From: Mikania micrantha
Taxonomy: Eukaryota > Streptophyta > Magnoliopsida > Asterales > Asteraceae
Direction: 5' to 3'
Assembly (NCBI GenBank): GCA_009363875.1
Contig: CM018688.1
Coordinates: 59,621,001-59,685,000, forward strand
DNA: 64,000 bases
The number at the start of each line of letters is the position of its first letter. The first letter of the stretch is position 1. Of this stretch, positions 11,499-21,949 are shown one piece after another. The notes under the pieces were generated by a model. The model was given only the letters and a program-made list of their open reading frames with translations, was not told the origin of the DNA and did no database searches. The translations under genes and the position numbers were made by a program.

Positions 11499-14050
11499 TG
11501 TGACAATCCGGTATTTTCGAATTAACCCCGTTAACCGAAAGTAACGAAGTCACAAAAGGTTCGCTGGACACTAGATTGGAAACAGAAGGTAGGCTCAATT
11601 GTATTTTATGAGGCCCAAATGGATAGAAGGTAGGCCCAATTGTATTTTATGATGCCCAAATGGATTTACCTAGCCCAATCATATTCTCTTTGGACCGATT
11701 TATGACAATTAGACATTTTGGTCTAGTTTTGTTAATCAAAAGTTAATGAAATCATTGGAAATCAAACTATAAGGATTAGAATGGAATAAAACAATGTATA
11801 AACATCAAAAATTGCAAAGTGTAGGTTGTAATTAGATTAGAATATAGAATTTTGACTTTTGAGGTCAAAATTCGGCTAAAACATCAAATAAAAATCGAAT
11901 TTCACATTAAAACTAAGTAAAAACCGAAATTAATTAACCTTAATCATTCTATTGATGATTATTATCAGTTTCCATACGTTATGAGGTCATTAATTCGTCG
12001 AATTGAACCAAAAACGAACCCAAAAGGTATAACCGTCAATGATATACATACAATTTACACAATTCGATTAATACTACCACAATTACACTAACAGAACCTA
12101 TAATCGGCTCCATTAGAACCATTTGCACCCATCAATTCGAAGCAACAAGCTGGGGTTAGGCGATTTGATCTAGAACCAAGCCGAACATCAAGTCTAGAAT
12201 CGATCTCCATCGAAATAGCATTAAATCAAGTAAGTTTTCATTCCTAAACACCCTAACTAGGCCGATTAAGAATAACCCTATGATAATTCGTGGTTCTAGT
12301 ATCGAATTGATTGAGTTCGATTACTAGGGCTCATCTCAAAAACGAGTTTGGGGATTTATAATTAAACGAACTCTAAAATCAAATTAATTATCATACTTCG
12401 TTTCAAAAGGATGCGATTAAGGATAACCCAATGTCAATTTTATGAAACAACATCGAATTGATTGAACTCTAATTCTAGGGTTCATCACAAATTCGGTTTT
12501 AGGGGTTTCTGCTTAAACGTGATTATAAATAAAATTAATCAGTGTCTTTAGTTTCAGAAGATCCCGACAAAGGAGAAACCTATGATAATTTCATCTAATT
12601 ATATCGAATAGTTCAAGAACGAATTCTAGGGTTCTTATGTTAAACGGAATTGGGGTTTTCTATTGAAAAGAGTTCAAAAATTTAATTAAATGGTATCACA
12701 GCATCAGAAGATCCCGATTAAAGTAAATCCTATGTTAAGTTTATCAAAAACCTTCGAATTGGGTGTTAACCGGTTTCAAGTATGCATGTTAAGAACGAGT
12801 TAGGGTTCTTGGTTAAAAAGAACACAAAAATTCGGTTGATTTGTACAGTGTGAGTCGAAATCAAGGGTGTAATGAAAACCCTATGAGTCCAGAAACAATT
12901 GATCATTAATTCGATTGATTCGGATTGGGAATCAATGAGTTAGGGTTCGAATGTGTACAAACCCGATTAATCGGGTTATTGTTAATTGTTTTCGAATTAA
13001 ACCCACCTGTAAACTCATTGTGATCTATGGAACAATAGCCCCATGGGTAGTGGTTCGATTTAGTTCGAATCAAGGGTCAATTTGGGTTCAATTGGGTTCG
13101 GTTGGAAGAACAAGGGGGAACCAGCCGAACTATCTTTAAAACTATTTAAAACCAATTAAGTTGCGATTGTGGAAGCAGAACAGTTGGTGGGAGGTGAGTG
13201 TTCGGTCCTGGAGGTCAAGGGTTCGACCCTTGCCTCCACTGGTTTTTGAAAATGAAAATCAATTTTTGTATTTTGAGCATAACTTTCTCATTCGAACTCC
13301 GATTCGACTCGTTTCAGTTGCGTTAGAACCAGAATTCAGTCCCGAACGTATTAGAATAATAAAAGTCACATTTTAGATCGAAAACTAAATCGCGTATAAT
13401 TACGTTTATTTAAATAAAATCATATAGGATTTTATTTAAACGATTTCAAAGGCACGCGTACATGCGTATGCATATTCTTAACACTCTAACATACGTGTGT
13501 TGATACGTATGTGATTTCAAGCATAAAACGACATTCCGAATAATACTAGGTTATTGTTAAAACACAGGTTCTTCGTAAAGGACTTTCTACACGAGTTCAC
13601 GTGTTTGATCATTCTGCTCACTATATAAGGTGCGTACACGACCCCTTTCTTATTTTAAACTGTTTTGGGGGAGAAAACACGTGCAACAAACACTTTTAGA
13701 TACATATCACTTGCATGAGTTAACTGTTTACATTATGTGACAACATAGCATTTACAAGTCCTTACACTTCGAACCGTTTAGTTTGCCGTAGCGCAAAGCG
13801 TGGTAGTTGAAAATAGATCTATTAGGTTTGACAAACCTCACTTGGTAGATGGGATCTACGCAGGTGTTTGACTGACCAAACACTCATTACTATTGTTTGT
13901 GCTAGACAATAGTGGTAAGGCAAAACATGCGATAGCATGCACTAGTCAGCTTCAGTGTCGACCACTTATGTAAATAGTATAAATGACTAGCTATCATGAC
14001 TATGCATGTGTGATTATGTTATCTGCAAACTTTATATTCAAACTGTGGTT
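11499..14050 (+). repeat. Inverted copy of the A LTR, truncated
   Basis: Reverse-complement copy of 6804-4252, starting with the LTR terminus TGTGACAATCCGG directly at the gag break. Its last 371 bp are missing. At 14046-14050 it joins B sequence through a shared TGGTT. The LTR terminus abutting gag is what self-integration of a cDNA gives, or a second element inserting in opposite orientation. Sequence otherwise as for the A 3' LTR. Confidence 0.9.
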
Positions 14051-15329
14051 ATTGTCGAGTGTAAATTGATGTAGATAATTCCCAAACGGTGTGAACCTCT
14101 ATAGCATTTGTGTGCTAATAGATAAAGTACAAGGGCGTGTAATATCTAAATAGCAGAGGTGTTTGTGGTAATTATAGGTAAGAGGAGTTTTTGTGCAAAT
14201 AAACCGATAACTATATCTAGACTTGATTGGGAAGATGTTAACTTATGGTGGGTGGATTTATGTTGGTAATCACAAGTAGTGTGATTTCTTAAGGTGAGGA
14301 TTTTGGTGAAAGGAAGGTGTTATTAGTATTTTAGATGATTAAATAGGAAGGGTGATTTTATGAGGATTCACATGTGGTGTGAACCTTATCAATGCTTAAT
14401 GGTGCTATTTGGTATTATTTGATCATTGTGGGCAGGTTGACTAAAAGCGTTCGTTTCGTGTTTACCCAAGATTTCTATTCTGTTAAGAATGGACACGAAA
14501 CTGTTGTTGTGCATGACGTATCATCTTCACACTGATGGTCAAAGATAAAGAACCATTCAGGCCTGTGAGGATATGTTACGGGTGTGCATAGTTTGTGATT
14601 GGGGGTAGTTGCGATGACTATCTATCCTTTGAGGAGTTCTTGTTTAAGAACGGTTATCATTCCAGGTATGGAATGATTCTGTAAGAAATACTATATGGAG
14701 TAGATAGTATAATCCAGGAGTTGGGAAAGGATGTATAACAAGAACATGTAGTTAAGTGGTTAAAATGATAAATGAATGGATTGATGTAATCCAAATTCAT
14801 TTGAAGGCAGTGCAAGACCCTAGAAATGGGATATGTATGTGCGAAGGAGACCGCTTGAATTCCAAGTGAGAGACTTTGTGTTACTAAAGGTTTCTCCTTG
14901 GAAGGGCTTGATTCGTTTTCAAAGGCGGGGGAAAATTTAGGCCGCGGTCATTGGACCATTTAAGATTATAGCTCGGATTGGCGAGGTTGCCTATCGTTTA
15001 GAGCTACCGGAGGAGTTGAGCGGGATTCACAATACATTCCACGTATCTTATTTGCAAAAGTGCTTGGCGGACGAATCGGCTTACATGCCAATGGAGGATT
15101 TGGTGATAGTTGATAAAATCAATTATATTGAGAAACCGATGGCTATCTTAGATAGAAAAGTCAAGCAACTTCGGAATAAGACAATTAACCAAGCAGTGGT
15201 GCAATGGAAGAATAGGCGAGGTTCAGATGCTACATGGGAATCGGAGGATGAAATGCAGAAATTTTATCCTTTCCTTTTTGAGGTGTAACGAGGTTTCGGG
15301 GACGAAACCTTTGTAAGGAGGGGAGAATT
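14046..15329 (+). pseudogene. B element tail, copy 1: integrase remnant and chromodomain end
   Basis: This stretch is identical to 20666-21949. At 14440-14600 degenerate integrase is readable (LTKSVRF, then DGQR and EDMLRVCIV with stops). The open part 15016-15288 encodes 90 residues: SGIHNTFHVSYLQKCLADESAYMP, then VVQWKNRRGSDATWESEDEMQKFYPFLF, the C-terminal chromodomain-like end of a gypsy polyprotein. PPT-like GGAGGGGAGAATT follows directly before the LTR at 15330. Protease, RT and RNase H are absent, so B is a deletion derivative that must have relied on other elements. Confidence 0.85.
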
Positions 15330-17552
15330 TGTAACAACCCATTTTGGGGAATTATTATAAGTAAAGTGTAATTGGAGCATAAGTTATGTTTTACTTTAAT
15401 TGATGGGTGTTTCATAAGATTTAATTATCTTAAACATTATTTGATGGGTGTTTTTAAAGTATTTGTTAATTATAACTATATGGTGGGTGATAACTAACTT
15501 AAATTAGTTAGTTATAACTAGTAAGAATTAACTAGTGATAGAGGGACCGAAGTTGTCAATAGCTTAAAGTTGTTTAATGGAGAGTTAAAGTGTTGACTTG
15601 GTCAAAATTACACACTTTATGTGTGTGTGGCTGGATACGTGAAAGAGAAGGGAGGAGGAGAAAAGCTCAACAACTTCAGTTTTTGATCAAATTGGTGCAT
15701 GATCCATGGCTTGATCTTGAATGCAACTGAAGATTTGAGTTCTCCTTGCATCAAGCTACATTTAGGTATGAAATTTTGGGTGTTCTTGATGGGATTTTCG
15801 TGGGTTTCATTGGGGGTGTGAGTTTGATGGGTAAAACTCTCAAATTTGATGTTTTGAGAGTGTCAAATGTTGTTAATGATGTTGATAATCATGTAGGAAC
15901 AACTTTTAATTGTTTTCTTTCATGATTTACATGTTATGAAAATGGGGGAATTGGGGTTTTCATGGAGTTGATGAACATGGTGAGTAAAGTTAGTGTTTAA
16001 GGGTGGGGATTTGATGATTATCAATATATTGTTGTAGCTTGTGGTGAAAATGTTGAGATTGATCATTTTTTTAAACAAAATAATGGAGTTATATGGATGT
16101 GTTAATGATGAATGATCATTAGCACATGAACTTGTGCATACATGGTGTTTGATGAAATGCCAAGTAGAGCATTTAACTTAAAATTTGTTTAAAACCAATG
16201 GTGAGATGTAGTATGTGGGTGTATAACATCAAAAAGGGTGAATTGTTATGATCAAGGGTCAATTGGAAGTAATTAAAGTTAAAATGGTGACATTTGGGTG
16301 AATGGGTGTATATTGACTAATTGTAGTCAAACTTTGTATTAAACCTATTAGTTGTGATAATAGGAATTGATAGTGAAGGTGCGAGTGGCACCAAACGACC
16401 CGGAAAGGAATTGGTTATAGAGGATAACGCGTTGAAACAAGGTAAGTCACCCTAATCTTTTACTTGTTGTGTGTAATGGTGTTATACATACATGAATGTT
16501 ATAGTGAAAGATTTGACTTGTTGGGTGAATTGATGATTGTGAAATTGTTGTTTGGCAATAGTAGGCAATAGGTGTTATATTGTTTAATTTATTGGTTATT
16601 TGGTGTAGACTTGACTATTATGATTAGGATTGGTGCCTAATTATATGTGTGATGAATGTATGATAAGTGTTCACAAGGTGTGTGAACCTTTAAATGAGTT
16701 TTACTCAATTTGGTGTTTTGAATCACAAGTGTTGTGATCATGACATTGGATTATTCACATGGTGTGTGAATGTCCTTTGTTGGGTGAAATCAAGTTAGTA
16801 AAACACAAGTGGTGTGGTTTACTTAACTTAAGAAATCTTGTGGAATAAGATTTCAATGGAGTTTTGGGTGCAAACGACCCGTTAGTAAATCGTGTGATAT
16901 TATGACTATGATGGTTATAATTTGGTGAATTAAGGTGTATAATATGATTATATGGTGTTATATAATGTTTATGGAGGTATTGGAATGGTCGTATTTGAGC
17001 GAAAGGGGTCAAGATGGCTTAAAACAGCAAAAATAGCCGTGCAGGTGGTGCCCGGCGTATCATACGCCAGGGGGGGCGTATGATACGCCAGCCTCAGCTT
17101 CAACGCCCAAATTTTTCTGTGATACGCCTCCAAATACGCCAACCAATACGCCAGGGGCTGAATTTGACCAAAATTGACTTTTTGGGTCATGTAAGCTCGT
17201 GTGGGCAGGCATGGTGATCTTACTTAGTTCTAATGAACTAATGGTGACTTAATTATGGTGTTTTCAGGTGAACGGAAGGGTTGAATGCGGTCGTGATCGG
17301 ATTGCCTTGCAAGGATTCAGATCAAACATGTTTGGGGTTTTTCTTTGTTGGTTTAAAACAAAGGTTTTTGTGAACAAATCTAATGTTGTTTTTGGTTGTT
17401 GAATGTTTAATTAACATCAATTATTTTGAAAAGTCCATTCAAGTGGGGTGTTTAAGGTGTTAATTACATTTGTCGGTTTGAAAAATCTGGGACCTATTTT
17501 GATTTGTCGTTTAAAAACACGTGTCATGTGTTGGTGGGTTTTGGGGCTTACA
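15330..17552 (+). repeat. B LTR, first copy
   Basis: A 2223-bp LTR starting TGTAACAACCC and ending GGGGCTTACA. A PPT lies before it and a PBS after it, so it acts as both 3' LTR of the truncated left unit and 5' LTR of the right unit. It differs from the second copy at five bases by eye (near 16219, 16832, 17204, 17234 and 17340), all in its second half. It contains several hairpins and a 15-bp GC-rich hairpin at 17054-17089. Confidence 0.92.
17054..17089. repeat. 15-bp perfect hairpin in B LTR
   Basis: Arms GGCGTATCATACGCC (17054-17068) and GGCGTATGATACGCC (17075-17089) are exact reverse complements around a 6-nt loop, AGGGGG. Further copies of GATACGCC or AATACGCC follow to about 17152. 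The same structure is at 23674-23709 in the second LTR. It is the most GC-rich part of this AT-rich LTR. Confidence 0.85.
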
Positions 17553-17555
17553 AGT

Positions 17556-17567
17556 TGGTATCAGAGC
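17556..17567 (+). promoter_or_regulatory. B primer-binding site (initiator tRNA-Met)
   Basis: TGGTATCAGAGC lies three bases after the LTR end. It is complementary to the 3' end of plant initiator tRNA-Met, the standard primer for minus-strand cDNA in plant LTR retrotransposons. It fixes the plus orientation of B. Confidence 0.9.
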
Positions 17568-18120
17568 CATTGATTTGAGGGATTCAAGTGCGTCGCGAAC
17601 ACTTGAACTCAAATCGTTGTGCTTTTGATATGGGGAGTGTTGTTTGATCCGAGATCCGATCACGAAGCCGGGGGATTAAGGTAACAAGTTTGTGGTTTGT
17701 TTACCTTAGTTGTTATGTTTAATGGTGATTGGTGTGAATTTGTTGTTAAACCAAAATTCTTAGTTATAATATGATGAGATGGAGTCAAGGTAACATTAGC
17801 GATATGATTACCTTAATATTTTGTATATTGGTGTTATGTTGTGATTATTTGGTGTGAATAGCATTCTTGATCATGATGTGGGTTGATGAAGTTGTGGAAA
17901 TGAGCATGGGATGATTGTATTATTATGCCTGGCCAGTATAATATTACCCTCATTACATGAACATGACTTTAACAGAGTCACCTTAAATCTGGTTATGGAA
18001 TAGGAGGTAAGGGTGTAGTAACTTGTTTACTAATTAACCAAAGAATGTATAAGTATGTTGTAGATACTTATAATGGTGTTTGAAATTGACTAGTTGAGAT
18101 ATGTGATGTTAAATTCATGT

Positions 18121-18510
18121 AAGTCCACAGGTGTGTGGCATTGGTGAAAATTCACCTTCGGGTGAAAATTCTTGTAAGTCCACGGGTGTGTGGCATTGGG
18201 AGACTTCACCTTCGGGTGAAAATTCATGCAAGTCCACTGGTGTGTGGCATTGGTGAAAATTCACCTTTGGGTGAAAATTCTTGTAAGTCCACAGGTGTGT
18301 GGCATTAGGAGACTTCACTTTCGAGTGAAAATTCTTGTAAGTCCACAAGTATGTGGCATTGGGAGAATTCACCTTCGGGTGAAAATTTATGTAAGTCCAC
18401 AGGTGTGTGGCATTGGTGAGAATTCACTTTCGGGTGAAAACTTATGAAAGTCCACATGTGTGTGGCATTGGGGAGAATTCACTTGCGGGTGAAAATTTAT
18501 AAGTCCATGG
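18121..18510 (+). repeat. Tandem array of 54-55-bp units, each with two hairpins
   Basis: Units begin AAGTCCA at 18121, 18176, 18230, 18285, 18339, 18393, 18448 and 18501 (spacings 53-55 bp). The first unit can form CCACA-GGTG-TGTGG and TTCACC-TTCG-GGTGAA. At 18314-18329 the second hairpin reads TTCACT-TTCG-AGTGAA: a C-G pair became T-A with the loop unchanged. Other units have T-G wobble pairs. The 54-bp period keeps a reading frame open on both strands, but the repetitive translations match no family I know. Confidence 0.85.
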
Positions 18511-20075
18511 TTATGTAGTGTGGGATTGTCATGTAAGTCACCCACCTATTATACTTGATATGATTATTTGGTTTTATGCATATAGGTGTGTATGTGTATG
18601 TAATGTATGTGGAATATACATTAGATGTTGAAATCCGGTGAATTGGTGTTTGCATATTAGGTGTGTGACAATAACATGCAATAGGTGTTGCATTTTGCTT
18701 AGTTGTTGTAAATTTGAATGTGTTCCAGTGGTGTGGAGAAATAAGAATGACTCACAGGTGGCGTGAACTTCTTATTTGAAGTTTGACTGAGATTGGTCAA
18801 ACAATTCACAAGTGGTATGAATTTGGAGATGGGTTGATTCACAAGTGGTGTGAACTTCCCATGGTGAATTATATGGTGTTTAGGTAAATCACAAGTGGTA
18901 TGATTACCTACCTTGAGAATTCTTGGAGAAAAAGGAGGTCTCAAGGAAATTGGGTGAAATTTGACTTTTACTTGGTGATTTTATGTTCTTACACTTTATT
19001 GGTGTTTTAAAGAGCTATGAATATGATTTTCATGTGTTGTGGTAGTTTATTGTTATGTGTTGTATGCATAACTAGAATTAGTGTCATTTTATGTTAATTG
19101 ATATCTGACACTAGAATTGGGGTGAATCCACAGATGTGTGGAATTACATGTAAGTACACAGTTGTGTGGCATTGGGGGAAAATCCACATTCGTGTGGAAT
19201 ATCAATTAAGATCACCGGTGAGGGGCCTTGAAATTATCGTGTAAGACCATAGATTTTTGAGTCTCGGTAGTAATGATATGGACTAAATGGTGTTAAAACA
19301 CGGTAGTTGTTATTACGCATGTGGAATATGCATTATTATGTGAATTTGAGTGTGGCATGTAAGTCCATTTGGAATGGCATTGTGTTTGGCGTATAATTCC
19401 ACATTCATGTGGCATAAGGGGAAATTTACATGCGGATGGGAGCTAATTTTGGGTGAAACTATAAAATTTGGGTGGTTTTATATGTTGGCAATGGTTTGTG
19501 GTTTTATACCTTGTAAAACTAAATTCTGATTTAGATGATCTACATGTGGTGTAGACATTTTTAAATGAATGTGGTGTTAAAATGTGTAGTTAATCAAGTT
19601 AATACTAGGTGAAATTAGTATATTGATTGACAATAGGAGAATGTATGTACCACACTTGTGTATGTTATATTGAGCCAAAAAGGCGTGTTTGTGTTTGGTG
19701 TGGTGTGGTGTTAAAAACCGTATGTAGTGCGAATTTGTTGGTCATAAATTGAATCACATATGTGTGATGACTTGTTGAAAATACGAGTCACATGTTGTTT
19801 GGTGTGATAATGAAAGATAGGCGTAATAGGATATGTTGATTATCCTTAATTAAACTGTTAAGAAAGTGTACACTCTACAAGTATATGTATTGTATGATGT
19901 GTCAGAATTTCTTATATTAGTGTACTATGGGTGTAAAGTACATGGGGTGGAGTTTAGTCCTAAGTTAATGAATACGTTTCATGTGAGTGAAAACTTTGGA
20001 CAAATTGTATGGTTAGGAGGAATATATTTGTTTAAAACCAAGAAACTAACAACGCCACGATCATGTTGTACTGAA

Positions 20076-20170
20076 GAGGTGGTGGGTTGGAGGCTGGGCG
20101 TATGCATTACGTATACCCTATAAATAAGCTTCTTCGATGCAACAAGAAAGTGACGGTGTATAGACTTGGG
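20076..20170 (+). promoter_or_regulatory. Putative internal promoter block (TATA) shared with gypsy D
   Basis: A GGTGGTGGGYTGG segment is followed by an ACGTATRCCCTATAWATAAG TATA box, then CTTCG and GAAAGTG. A clearly related block at 40144-40245 lies 210-310 bp upstream of the gag ATG of D. Conservation between two otherwise different non-coding leaders suggests a function such as internal transcription start, but that is inference. Confidence 0.45.
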
Positions 20171-20665
20171 AAAAGGACGGGGAATGGTGAGGAAAAAATT
20201 GTAAACAATTTGGCATGAATGCCATGGGGAGAATAAAACTTGGTAATGACAAGTTGTCATTTATAAAAGTTTAATGTTTTAGACATGATGTCTAGAGTTT
20301 TGACACATAGTGTCGTTATGAAATGTTAAAGGTTTTGACAAGAGTGTCTTAACTAGGGAGTGGTGACTATAAACATTTGATTATGTTAACTGGTGTACCT
20401 GTTTGAAATATGTGGTAAATGATATATGTTTATAGATTGGTGTGAACATCTATGATTATATATAGATGTGTATGTGTTGTAATATTTGAACGGAAAGAGG
20501 TAGAAATGACCTGTATACGTGTGTTGACGTTACAGGTGGCTGAGTTTATCTTTTAAAAGATGAAAATGCTTGGGGACGATCCATAAGATTATGGACATTA
20601 TTTAGGAGTTCATGGTTGGGAGAAATGAGTCTGTTAATTTGTAAACATGATTCAAACATAAATTA

Positions 20666-21949
20666 TGGTTATTGTCGAGTGTAAATTGATGTAGATAATT
20701 CCCAAACGGTGTGAACCTCTATAGCATTTGTGTGCTAATAGATAAAGTACAAGGGCGTGTAATATCTAAATAGCAGAGGTGTTTGTGGTAATTATAGGTA
20801 AGAGGAGTTTTTGTGCAAATAAACCGATAACTATATCTAGACTTGATTGGGAAGATGTTAACTTATGGTGGGTGGATTTATGTTGGTAATCACAAGTAGT
20901 GTGATTTCTTAAGGTGAGGATTTTGGTGAAAGGAAGGTGTTATTAGTATTTTAGATGATTAAATAGGAAGGGTGATTTTATGAGGATTCACATGTGGTGT
21001 GAACCTTATCAATGCTTAATGGTGCTATTTGGTATTATTTGATCATTGTGGGCAGGTTGACTAAAAGCGTTCGTTTCGTGTTTACCCAAGATTTCTATTC
21101 TGTTAAGAATGGACACGAAACTGTTGTTGTGCATGACGTATCATCTTCACACTGATGGTCAAAGATAAAGAACCATTCAGGCCTGTGAGGATATGTTACG
21201 GGTGTGCATAGTTTGTGATTGGGGGTAGTTGCGATGACTATCTATCCTTTGAGGAGTTCTTGTTTAAGAACGGTTATCATTCCAGGTATGGAATGATTCT
21301 GTAAGAAATACTATATGGAGTAGATAGTATAATCCAGGAGTTGGGAAAGGATGTATAACAAGAACATGTAGTTAAGTGGTTAAAATGATAAATGAATGGA
21401 TTGATGTAATCCAAATTCATTTGAAGGCAGTGCAAGACCCTAGAAATGGGATATGTATGTGCGAAGGAGACCGCTTGAATTCCAAGTGAGAGACTTTGTG
21501 TTACTAAAGGTTTCTCCTTGGAAGGGCTTGATTCGTTTTCAAAGGCGGGGGAAAATTTAGGCCGCGGTCATTGGACCATTTAAGATTATAGCTCGGATTG
21601 GCGAGGTTGCCTATCGTTTAGAGCTACCGGAGGAGTTGAGCGGGATTCACAATACATTCCACGTATCTTATTTGCAAAAGTGCTTGGCGGACGAATCGGC
21701 TTACATGCCAATGGAGGATTTGGTGATAGTTGATAAAATCAATTATATTGAGAAACCGATGGCTATCTTAGATAGAAAAGTCAAGCAACTTCGGAATAAG
21801 ACAATTAACCAAGCAGTGGTGCAATGGAAGAATAGGCGAGGTTCAGATGCTACATGGGAATCGGAGGATGAAATGCAGAAATTTTATCCTTTCCTTTTTG
21901 AGGTGTAACGAGGTTTCGGGGACGAAACCTTTGTAAGGAGGGGAGAATT
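20666..21949 (+). pseudogene. B element tail, copy 2: integrase remnant and chromodomain end
   Basis: This copy is identical over 1284 bp to 14046-15329, as far as I can compare by eye, and encodes the same 90-residue open chromodomain-like end at 21636-21908. Before 20666 the sequence is leader-like, so gag through most of integrase was lost by deletion between about 20400 and 21050. It is followed by the same PPT and then by the LTR at 21950. This is the expected position for the real 3' end of B. Confidence 0.85.

Larger units (their letters stand above)
17571..20665 (+). other. B internal region: non-coding, hairpin-rich leader
   Basis: About 3.1 kb without gag, protease or RT. Short ORFs here have no recognisable domain and I do not call them genes. 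The region is full of small inverted repeats of the form NNCACA-loop-TGTGNN (for example 18838-18854, 19127-19142, 19183-19198, 19539-19555 and 19753-19768) and of GACA...TGTC hairpins (20246-20260, 20280-20294, 20302-20314, 20337-20348). Near its end is a TATA-containing block shared with gypsy D. Confidence 0.75.

Noticed and set aside
13206..13237. tRNA gene in the A LTR
   Set aside because: Only a T-arm-like hairpin is present; no acceptor stem, D-arm or anticodon arm could be drawn.
12951..13376. Short open frames in A LTRs, present in both inverted copies (also 4926-5351)
   Set aside because: Identical translations arise because the LTR itself is duplicated; no domain and no conserved start context.
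18115..18447. Repetitive peptides on both strands in the B array
   Set aside because: Frame openness follows from the 54-bp unit length; hairpin content explains the sequence better than coding.
18121..18510. CRISPR-like array (regular repeats, similar spacing)
   Set aside because: Units are contiguous degenerate tandem repeats without unique spacers, inside a plant retrotransposon.
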